Assembly: GCA_002702965.1 (NCBI GenBank)
Contig: PADE01000243.1
Span: 1 to 5,008, forward strand
Reading direction: 5' to 3'
DNA length: 5,008 nt
DNA from: Planctomycetaceae bacterium
Lineage (GTDB): Bacteria > Planctomycetota > Planctomycetia > Pirellulales > Pirellulaceae
Part shown: piece by piece, positions 1 through 5,008 of the stretch
Layout: every line of letters begins with the position of its first letter
How positions within the stretch are numbered: the first letter of the stretch is position 1
Notes under the pieces: model-generated
What the model saw: only the letters and a program-made list of their open reading frames with translations
Told to the model about the DNA's origin: nothing
The model's database searches: none
Made by a program: the position numbers and the translations under genes

Positions 1-123
1 ATCCACGTAATACGGATCGCACGGCTCGTCGAGGGACGTTAAACGATTCGCATCGTCAGCCGATGCCGAGACACACCAAGCGCTCGCCGTGAGCAGGAAG
101 GCAACCGTCGTTCGGATTCGCAT
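1..123 (-). CDS. Secreted planctomycete protein, N-terminal fragment (possible polysaccharide-deacetylase-like)
   Basis: Only the first 41 codons are present; the frame is open to the left edge of the window. Translation from the ATG at 123 gives a clear Sec signal peptide: a basic start (MRIRTT), a hydrophobic stretch (VAFLLTASAWCV) and a small-residue cleavage region (SASA, then DD). The mature start reads NRLTSLDEPCDPYYVD. From memory, an NRLT-LDE-DPYYV start is shared by a family of secreted planctomycete proteins, some annotated as polysaccharide-deacetylase-like; this was not checked. A purine-rich GGGTAGG (complement of 129-135) sits five bases before the ATG and supports this start. 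No other in-frame start lies nearby. The gene is divergent from the DUF1501 gene and shares its 5' intergenic region. Confidence is good that this is a real exported protein and low for its function. Confidence 0.72.
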   Translation of the reverse strand, partial: MRIRTTVAFLLTASAWCVSASADDANRLTSLDEPCDPYYVD

Positions 124-190
124 CGAAACCTACCCATTGCATGGAGAGCAGATCGCACCCGTCCAGACGCGGTGTCTCAACTCGGTACGG

Positions 191-202
191 TGGAACGTTC
201 CA
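191..202. promoter_or_regulatory. Perfect 12-bp palindrome, possible operator
   Basis: TGGAACGTTCCA is identical to its own reverse complement over all 12 bases and is not extended by the flanking bases. It lies 68 bases upstream of the minus-strand start and about 260 bases upstream of the DUF1501 start, in the shared divergent region. A dimeric regulator binding here is a reasonable guess. A 12-bp perfect palindrome can also arise by chance, and no second copy was seen in the window. Confidence 0.28.
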
Positions 203-250
203 AGGGCTATCGTTGCCCACCTTGAGTCGGGGGTCAACAGCTCGCCAGGG

Positions 251-269
251 GTGGGGTCGAATGCCCCAC
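251..269. repeat. Small hairpin in divergent region
   Basis: GTGGGG (251-256) and CCCCAC (264-269) form a perfect six-base-pair stem around a seven-base loop, TCGAATG. No T-tract follows on either strand, so it is not a standard intrinsic terminator. It could be a structure in the leader of one of the two divergent transcripts or just GC-rich coincidence. Confidence 0.22.
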
Positions 270-463
270 GTTGCGCGCGCGACGGGAGACCGTGGCCAAT
301 CCTCAGTTGGGCCTGGGCCCGTCGCGATGGACCCGGAAACGCAGTCCGGTTATGATCCGAGAGGGCGGTTCTCGATGGCTGGCACGGTTTCGTCGATTGA
401 TTGTCCGCCGGGGCTGCTCGCGTTTACGGTCCGCACGCTAAGCTGGTGATGCAAGTCAAACCG

Positions 464-1816
464 ATGATCGGTCGAAGAACCGCGCTGCAAGCGATTGGGT
501 GGGGAGGAGGCGCGGCCTTATGTGGTCGCGTGCGCGGGACCGAAACACGGCCTCCGCAGTCGACGAAACCAGCCCGCTCGGTGCTGTTCGTGTTTCTGGC
601 GGGTGGCCCCAGCCACATCGACACGTTTGACATGAAGCCTGAGGCGCCCGCCGAGATCCGCGGCGAGTTCCAATCGATCGCCACGAAGACCCCTGGTTTT
701 CGAATTTGTGAGCATCTGCCTCTGCTCGCCCAACGGACTCACAAATACACGGTGGTGCGCACGCTGAGTTTGAAGTCGCAGGCGGACGCGGTGCACGAAC
801 TGGCAACACCGCTGGTCCTCTCGGGAACCGATGCCCGTCCGCCGGGGACGGGGACGGTCTGGTCACGCAATGATTGGCCGTGCTACGCAGCGGCATTGGA
901 CTTCGTTCGGCCCCGTACAGACGGTCTGCCCAGTGGTATCAGTTTGCCCTATCGTTTGGAGCCGTTTCCGGGTCAAGACGCGGGCTTTCTAGGACCGCTT
1001 TTTGACCCCTGGCAATTGAACGTCGATCTGAACAACCCTCGGTACGATCCCCAAGCGATGCGTTTGCCCGACGGATTTTCCACCCAGCGTCTGGCCCAGC
1101 GTCGTCAGCTCTTACAGCGGTATCGCGAACATCGATCCGCTGGTAAGACCGCCGTGCAACAGCAGTTCTCGAAACACCAACAGCGGGCGTTCGCGCTTCT
1201 CTCTCGTGGGACGATGGCCCAAGCGTTTGACCTCGAGCGAGAACCGGCGGCGGTCCGTGCGCGGTACGGGGATCATATTTGGGGTCAGACGTTGTTGCTC
1301 TCGCGGCGATTGATCGAAACCGGGGTACCGATTGTCCAGGCCAATTTGGGCCATCCCAACTACTGGGATACGCACACCGAGAACTTTAAGGGCCACAAAG
1401 AGACGTTGCTGCCGCGATTTGACCGCGCATTCGCGGCCTTGCTGGACGATATGGATTCGTCCGGTCTGCTCGAGGAGACACTGGTCATTGCGATGGGCGA
1501 GTTTGGTCGTACGCCGAAAATCGGCGGCAATGTCGGGACCCCCACGTACTCGCCGACGGGCCGTGATCACTGGGTGTTCTGTTTTAGTGGTTTGTTCGCC
1601 GGTGCGGGTGTGCAGCCGGGGCAAGTTATCGGCCGCTCGGATCGTACGGCTTCGTACCCCGTCACCGAGTCGTATCATCCGTCCGACGTGGGCGCCACGA
1701 TCTTTTCGACCCTTGGGGTCGATTTACAGAGAGAGATTCACGATCGACTGGGACGTCCCTATCTCTTGAACGACGGCCAGGTGATCCAAACACTTTATGG
1801 CAGTGCAAACACGTGA
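464..1816 (+). CDS. DUF1501 family sulfatase-like exported protein
   Basis: This encodes about 450 residues of the DUF1501 family (Pfam PF07394), relatives of the alkaline phosphatase/sulfatase superfamily that are abundant in Planctomycetes. The in vivo substrate is unknown. The N-terminus has a twin-arginine pair (MIGRRTALQ, Arg4-Arg5) followed by a Gly/Ala-rich segment, consistent with Tat export. Family hallmarks, numbered from the ATG at 464, run in order: VLFVFLAGGPSHIDTFD (40-56) on the first strand, His111 in a VHELA segment, a WDTH motif (301-304) before ENFKGH, MGEFGRTP (344-351), GRDHW (366-370) and a C-terminal YHPSDVGATIF stretch. Length is normal and there are no interruptions. 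ATG 449, five codons upstream, is nearly as good a start; neither has a clear Shine-Dalgarno. A TTG at 401 is less likely because it would put 21 extra residues before the leader. Such genes often pair with a PSD1/DUF1549-DUF1553 cytochrome gene; none is seen here. Confidence 0.93.
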   Translation: MIGRRTALQAIGWGGGAALCGRVRGTETRPPQSTKPARSVLFVFLAGGPSHIDTFDMKPEAPAEIRGEFQSIATKTPGFRICEHLPLLAQRTHKYTVVRTLSLKSQADAVHELATPLVLSGTDARPPGTGTVWSRNDWPCYAAALDFVRPRTDGLPSGISLPYRLEPFPGQDAGFLGPLFDPWQLNVDLNNPRYDPQAMRLPDGFSTQRLAQRRQLLQRYREHRSAGKTAVQQQFSKHQQRAFALLSRGTMAQAFDLEREPAAVRARYGDHIWGQTLLLSRRLIETGVPIVQANLGHPNYWDTHTENFKGHKETLLPRFDRAFAALLDDMDSSGLLEETLVIAMGEFGRTPKIGGNVGTPTYSPTGRDHWVFCFSGLFAGAGVQPGQVIGRSDRTASYPVTESYHPSDVGATIFSTLGVDLQREIHDRLGRPYLLNDGQVIQTLYGSANT

Positions 1817-1839
1817 CCCCAGGTCGATCTGCGCCGCCG

Positions 1840-1995
1840 ATGAGTGATGACGGAAACCGGTGGCAAAGGTCGCACGAACCACGGTGTGACGGTCAACCCC
1901 GATTCGCTTCGATGTTCCGTGGTCCGCAATCTCCCGACGATGCGAAGTTCCCGGGGTACTTGATCCACTCGCTGGTGTGCCGATGGCGGTGGTGA
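1840..1995 (+). CDS. Doubtful small ORF between DUF1501 and VanZ-like gene
   Basis: An ATG at 1840 opens a 51-codon frame; a GTG at 1813, in the same frame, overlaps the DUF1501 stop codon as GTGA. The product is hydrophilic at first (MSDDGNRWQ), then has a GPQSPDDAKFPGYL stretch and ends in a Trp/Arg-rich tail, CRWRW. About two thirds of third codon positions are G or C, which is compatible with coding but not decisive. Its TGA (1993-1995) overlaps a GTG (1992-1994) in frame with the VanZ-like protein. Three readings are possible: a coupled small protein, the displaced N-terminal part of the VanZ-like gene after a one-base frameshift, or non-coding spacer. No Shine-Dalgarno at good spacing and no recognisable domain were seen. 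Confidence 0.22.
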   Translation: MSDDGNRWQRSHEPRCDGQPRFASMFRGPQSPDDAKFPGYLIHSLVCRWRW

Positions 1996-2216
1996 ATCAC
2001 TACTCGCTTGCGCACTTGGTGATCTGGTTGTTGATGGGGCGGTATACGGCGATCGGCTGGGTGCCGTTCCTGGTTTGTTCCCTCGGTTGGGAGTGTTTGG
2101 AATGGGTGTTGCCATTCGAGTTTGCGGTGGAGAGCATCGACAACAAGCTCGCTGACATCGTCGTGAATATTCTCGGGTTCAGCTGGGGACGGAGAACCAG
2201 GAGATCGCCCCGCTGA
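1983..2216 (+). CDS. Small VanZ-like integral membrane protein
   Basis: This is a short hydrophobic protein of 77 residues from the ATG at 1983. Three likely membrane segments lie at about residues 8-19, 26-43 and 56-69. The spaced polar residues fit the VanZ-like pattern: SLAH (His11) in the first segment, WECLEW (Glu37, Glu40) at the end of the second, and NKLADIVVNILG (Asp58, Asn62, Gly65) in the third, followed by a basic tail RRTRRSPR. VanZ itself is linked to low-level teicoplanin resistance, but most relatives have no known role and none is claimed here. Start choice is uncertain: GTG 1977, ATG 1983 and GTG 1992 are all in frame, none with a clear ribosome binding site. The upstream frame is open back to a stop at 1887 but offers no other ATG, GTG or TTG start. 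It lies 166 bases after DUF1501, on the same strand. Confidence 0.68.
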   Translation: MAVVNHYSLAHLVIWLLMGRYTAIGWVPFLVCSLGWECLEWVLPFEFAVESIDNKLADIVVNILGFSWGRRTRRSPR

Positions 2217-2239
2217 GCGCAACCACTCGCAACGCACCG

Positions 2240-2260
2240 CCGGGGTTCGCGGACCCCTGG
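2240..2260 (+). terminator. GC-rich hairpin behind the VanZ-like gene, weak terminator candidate
   Basis: GGGGTT (2242-2247) pairs with GACCCC (2252-2257), with one G-T wobble, around the four-base loop CGCG. Two more C-G pairs (2240-2241 with 2259-2260) can form across a bulged T at 2258. It starts 24 bases after the stop codon, a natural place for a terminator. The T-tract of a classical intrinsic terminator is missing, so it may only stabilise the 3' end or have no role. Confidence 0.3.
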
Positions 2261-2351
2261 CCCTCTCATGTGGAGCCTGGCTAGGCCAACGCCGGCCGCT
2301 GCTGTTTCGGGATGAGCTGAGAGGCCGTGCGCTGAGCGGCGAGCTGTCGAG

Positions 2352-2370
2352 CGCGAACTGGCGGTTCGCG
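2352..2370. repeat. Perfect 7-bp inverted repeat
   Basis: CGCGAAC (2352-2358) and GTTCGCG (2364-2370) are exact reverse complements separated by the five-base loop TGGCG. It lies 108 bases upstream of the start codon at 2478. It could be an operator or a transcript hairpin. The high GC content makes a chance match possible. Confidence 0.35.
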
Positions 2371-2379
2371 GGCGGTTCG
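2360..2379. repeat. Tandem 9-bp direct repeat
   Basis: GGCGGTTCG occurs at 2360-2368 and again at 2371-2379, two bases apart, so the copies start 11 bases apart, about one helical turn. The first copy overlaps the right arm of the inverted repeat at 2352-2370. This spacing would let a regulator bind the same face of the helix twice, but that is inference. Confidence 0.3.
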
Positions 2380-2477
2380 TCTAACCTTTGGGGTTGTGGG
2401 GCGCATGCGTCGCCCGACTCAATCGACGACCGACGAATCGCATACCTGGTTCTGTCATATCCAGATTGAAGACATCC

Positions 2478-5008
2478 ATGCTGCAACGACCATGGTCACG
2501 CGCCGTCGTCCTCTGTTCGGTTGGTTGCTTTGCTGGTGGGATCTTGGCGGCCGACGACATTCCCCGCCAACTGGCTGCCATTGAAGTGCCCGCTGGGTTG
2601 GTCGTCGAGGTCGCGGCTCAGCCGCCGCTGGTAAAGTACCCGATGCTCGGTGCCTTCGATGACGCAGGCCGCCTGTTCGTTTGCGAAAGCGCTGGTCTCA
2701 ATCTGGACGCTGAGCAACTGCGAGAGAAACTCCCCAACTTCGTACGCATGCTGGAAGATACCGTTGGCGACGGGAAGTTTGATAAGAGCACGATCTTTGC
2801 CGACAAGATGACCCTTCCATCGGGCGCCGTCTGGCACGATGGAGCGCTGTATGTTGCCAGCCCACCGAGTATCTGGCGGCTCGAAGACACCGACGATGAC
2901 GGGATTGCCGACCGTCGAGAGGAGATCATCACGGGCTTCAAGTACCGCGGACATGCGGGTGATATTCACGGTCCGTACCTGGGCCCGGACGGGCGACTCT
3001 ACTTTGTCGATGGGACCATGGGGCACGAGATTCGCGATCACAGCGGACACATCTTGAGCAAAGGCAACGCGGCGCGCGTCTTTTCCTCGCGCCTCGACGG
3101 CAGCGATCTGGAGACCTACTGTGGCGGTGGAATGGCAAATCCTGTCGCCGTGACTTTCACCGAAGAGGGTGAGATGATCGGTGCGGCGACCTTCTTTGAC
3201 TACGATTCACAGGACCGCATCCGACACGACGCTTCCTTCCATGCCGTCTATGGTGGCGTCTATCCCAGAAAACTTGCGTTGCTGCGAGATGAGTTTCAAT
3301 TCACCGGCCCGCTGTTGCGCCCGTTGACGCGCTTTGGAATGAGCGCTCCGTCGAATCTCACCACCTATCGCAGCGATGTGTTGGGAGCCGAGTACCGTGG
3401 CAACGTCTTCATTTCACATTTCAATACCCGTGGCGTGACACGGTCGCGGTTGACGCGCGACGGTTCGACCTTTCGCGCCGTCGACGAGCCGTTTCTGGTC
3501 TCCACGAATCCGGACTTTCACCCCTGTGATGTGATCGAGGATGCCGACGGCAGTCTGCTCGTGATCGACACGGGTGGCTGGTTCAAGATCGGCTGTCCAA
3601 CCAGCAGCTTGCAGCCGGAGGTGCTGGGTGCGATTTATCGCGTGCGTCGGCGAGACCAGCAAGCGGTGCCCGACCCGAGAGGGTTGCGCATTACATGGAG
3701 TGCGGCGAGTTCCAAACTGCTCAAGTTTCTGGCAGACGATCGGGTCGCGGTCCGCGATCGGGCGGTCGACACACTCGCCAAACGGGGCGACGTGGCGGTC
3801 GCGGCGCTGCGCACCCTGCTCGACACCCAGTCTGTGCTGGCGCGGCGAAATGCGGTTTGGACGCTGACACGAATCGGCACGGCGGCGGCGCTGGCCGCCG
3901 CCCGCAGCGCGCTCGATGACGCCGACCCGTCTGTCCGTCTGGTCGCCGGCAGGTGTGCGGCAACCCATCGCGACACGGCCGCGGTGGAGCAACTGGTTCG
4001 CTTGTTTCGTGACCCCGAGCCGGCGGTGCGGCGCGAAGCGGCTACGGCGCTGGGCCGCATTGGCAGTGTCGCCGCCGCCCCGGCGCTGTTGCAGGCGTTT
4101 GAATATGCCGATGACCGGATTCTCGAACACGCCATCATCTACGCTCTGATTGAGCTCAACGATCCCCAGCCGATCCGCGCGCAGTTGTCGAACCCCTCCA
4201 CCCGGGTGCGTCGAGCGGCTTTGGTTGCGCTGGATCAAATGGAGAAGTCCGAGCTGACACGCGAATGGATCACACCCCTACTGCAAACCGACGACGTGCG
4301 GTTGCTGGAGGCGGTGGTCGACGTGGTCGGCCGCCACCCCGAGTGGGTCGAGGTGGTCACTGGATTACTCATCGAGTGGTTGCTCGACCCGGAAGCCACG
4401 GTCGGCCGGCGGGAACGACTTTACGATGCGGTGTACGCCTTGCGGCGCCAGCCGACCTGCCAGGAGCTGATGGCTGAGTTGCTGTCGAGGCCGGCCACAC
4501 CGACCCAGGCGCGGATGCTATTGTTGGATGTGATGATCGACAGCGGGTTTCGTGAATTTCCGGTGGTTTGGCAACTCCCAGTCCTCTCGCATTTGAGGTC
4601 GTCGAATATCCTCCTGGCAGGAAAATCGCTGACCGCAATCGCCGCTAGCCGCGCCGGGCAGTTCGACGACGGGCTCTGGAAGTACATCCAGGACACAACG
4701 CGGCCGGTCGCATTACGCGTCCAAGCCTCAGGCATCCTGTCGCGCGACGGGGCGGCGCTCCCGCAAGCGACTTTCGAGCTGTTGCGGTCGCAGTGCAGCC
4801 AGGACGCTCCGTTTGAGACCCGCTTGGAAGCGGCGCGGGCCATCGGCCATCTGCAACTTTCTTCCGCGCAACGGGAGTGCGTGATCGGCCTGGTTGCGGA
4901 TGCCGGCCCACTCGAGTTGCCGCTGCTACTCAAGCCGCTCGCCGACGTCTGGCGCGACAAATCTGCCAATACCGCACCACGGCTCCTCGCGGCGCTCCAA
5001 CGATCACC
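2478..5008 (+). CDS. PVC-type propeller/HEAT-repeat secreted protein, 3' end outside window (probable haem-binding dehydrogenase-like)
   Basis: One frame stays open from the ATG at 2478 to the right edge: 843 complete codons and no stop. A signal peptide comes first (RPWSR, then VVLCSVGCFAGGILAA, cleavage near residue 25). Residues about 30-390 match the planctomycete 'membrane-bound dehydrogenase' beta-propeller (TIGR02604 type): FDDAGRLFVCES (60-71), DTDDDGIAD (137-145, a calcium-loop-like repeat), GGGMANPVAV (216-225), VYGGVYP (257-263), DFHPCDV (346-352), DTGGWFKIGCPTS (364-376) and the closing GAIYRV (384-389). From about residue 410 helical HEAT-like repeats follow, with ARRNAVWTLTRIG (455-467), DPSVR (483-487), PAVRREAATALGRIG (515-529) and TRVRRAALVAL (575-585). 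Family members usually end in a c-type haem domain with CXXCH, which would lie beyond the window; no CXXCH is seen in the part present. Substrate unknown. The weak purine stretch GAAGA before ATG fits the start. Confidence 0.92.
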   Translation, partial: MLQRPWSRAVVLCSVGCFAGGILAADDIPRQLAAIEVPAGLVVEVAAQPPLVKYPMLGAFDDAGRLFVCESAGLNLDAEQLREKLPNFVRMLEDTVGDGKFDKSTIFADKMTLPSGAVWHDGALYVASPPSIWRLEDTDDDGIADRREEIITGFKYRGHAGDIHGPYLGPDGRLYFVDGTMGHEIRDHSGHILSKGNAARVFSSRLDGSDLETYCGGGMANPVAVTFTEEGEMIGAATFFDYDSQDRIRHDASFHAVYGGVYPRKLALLRDEFQFTGPLLRPLTRFGMSAPSNLTTYRSDVLGAEYRGNVFISHFNTRGVTRSRLTRDGSTFRAVDEPFLVSTNPDFHPCDVIEDADGSLLVIDTGGWFKIGCPTSSLQPEVLGAIYRVRRRDQQAVPDPRGLRITWSAASSKLLKFLADDRVAVRDRAVDTLAKRGDVAVAALRTLLDTQSVLARRNAVWTLTRIGTAAALAAARSALDDADPSVRLVAGRCAATHRDTAAVEQLVRLFRDPEPAVRREAATALGRIGSVAAAPALLQAFEYADDRILEHAIIYALIELNDPQPIRAQLSNPSTRVRRAALVALDQMEKSELTREWITPLLQTDDVRLLEAVVDVVGRHPEWVEVVTGLLIEWLLDPEATVGRRERLYDAVYALRRQPTCQELMAELLSRPATPTQARMLLLDVMIDSGFREFPVVWQLPVLSHLRSSNILLAGKSLTAIAASRAGQFDDGLWKYIQDTTRPVALRVQASGILSRDGAALPQATFELLRSQCSQDAPFETRLEAARAIGHLQLSSAQRECVIGLVADAGPLELPLLLKPLADVWRDKSANTAPRLLAALQRS

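Larger units (their letters stand above)
124..448. other. Divergent intergenic region, no gene recognised
   Basis: This 325-base gap separates two divergent start codons, so promoters for both genes should lie here. Plus-strand frames are open across parts of it, but their products are rich in Arg, Gly, Pro and Ser, have no hydrophobic core or motif, and I do not accept them as genes. Sites seen are a perfect 12-bp palindrome (191-202), a short hairpin (251-269) and a TATGAT hexamer at 351-356 that resembles a -10 box. No good -35 box lies at the right distance from that hexamer, so a promoter call would be weak. The TTG at 401 is in frame with DUF1501 but precedes non-conserved-looking residues, so 401-448 is probably 5' untranslated. 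Confidence 0.55.
2217..2477. other. Intergenic gap with hairpins, likely promoter region of the downstream gene
   Basis: This 261-base gap has no convincing gene. Its left part carries a GC-rich hairpin close behind the VanZ-like stop codon. Its middle carries a second hairpin that overlaps a 9-bp direct repeat. The last 60 bases are visibly richer in A and T and should hold the start signals of the next gene, though I cannot point to a clear -35/-10 pair. The gap suggests that the 2478 gene is a separate transcription unit from the DUF1501 gene. Confidence 0.45.

Noticed and set aside
89..449. Plus-strand open frames in the divergent intergenic region
   Set aside because: The predicted products are low in hydrophobic residues and lack motifs. 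One begins antisense to the signal peptide of the left-edge gene. They look like chance frames in GC-rich DNA.
401..463. TTG at 401 as the start of the DUF1501 protein
   Set aside because: It would place 21 extra residues before the twin-arginine leader, has no good ribosome binding site, and better ATG starts at 449 and 464 sit close to the leader.
1112..1678. Minus-strand open frame of about 188 codons opposite DUF1501
   Set aside because: It lies fully inside the DUF1501 gene, whose conserved motifs EFGRTP and GRDHW fall in this interval on the other strand. The antisense product shows nothing recognisable.
1869..1890. Hairpin GTCGCAC / GTGTGAC downstream of DUF1501 as a terminator
   Set aside because: The seven-pair stem includes a G-T wobble and an eight-base loop, and no T-tract follows, so it is too weak to call.
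1893..2486. Minus-strand open frame of about 197 codons across the VanZ-like gene and the next gap
   Set aside because: It covers a weakly annotated stretch, so it was considered seriously. The product is rich in Arg, Pro, Ser and His with no hydrophobic core or motif, and it is antisense to the hydrophobic, patterned VanZ-like protein.
2478..2530. Lipoprotein signal with Cys17 as the lipidated residue
   Set aside because: The residues before Cys17 are S-V-G, lacking the usual Leu at -3, and the hydrophobic stretch continues past it to a normal Sec-type cleavage region near residue 25.
3414..4238. Long minus-strand open frame (about 274 codons) opposite the propeller/HEAT gene
   Set aside because: It is antisense to a well-supported coding region with clear family motifs. 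Its product is rich in Arg, Gln and Gly with no domain or signal, as expected for a shadow frame in GC-rich DNA.

Overview
The window (about 60% GC by eye) looks like chromosomal DNA from a planctomycete, probably of the Pirellulaceae/Rhodopirellula type. The evidence is the combination of a DUF1501 sulfatase-like protein with a twin-arginine leader and a very large secreted protein. The latter has the planctomycete/Verrucomicrobia 'membrane-bound dehydrogenase' propeller followed by HEAT repeats. All family names come from motif recognition by eye; no search was run.

Layout: (1) Positions 1-123, minus strand, hold the first 41 codons of a secreted protein that runs off the left edge. (2) Positions 124-448 are a non-coding divergent intergenic region with a perfect 12-bp palindrome and a small hairpin. 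(3) Positions 464-1816, plus strand, encode a complete DUF1501 protein. (4) Positions 1817-1982 are either a spacer or a small ORF (1840-1995) that meets its neighbours through GTGA-type stop/start overlaps. (5) Positions 1983-2216, plus strand, encode a small VanZ-like membrane protein. (6) Positions 2217-2477 are a non-coding gap with two hairpins and a 9-bp direct repeat. (7) Position 2478 to the right edge, plus strand, is one uninterrupted frame of 843 codons. It encodes a signal peptide, a propeller domain and a HEAT-repeat region, and it lacks its stop codon and the expected C-terminal haem domain.

The two large plus-strand products are both predicted to be exported. They belong to families greatly expanded in Planctomycetes and usually linked, on weak evidence, to polysaccharide breakdown or extracytoplasmic redox chemistry. 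The window shows no direct evidence that they work together. It holds no RNA gene, mobile element or CRISPR array that I can see. I see no convincing new system; the most interesting spot is the 1813-1995 junction, which could be a coupled small ORF or the N-terminal part of a frameshifted VanZ-like gene.
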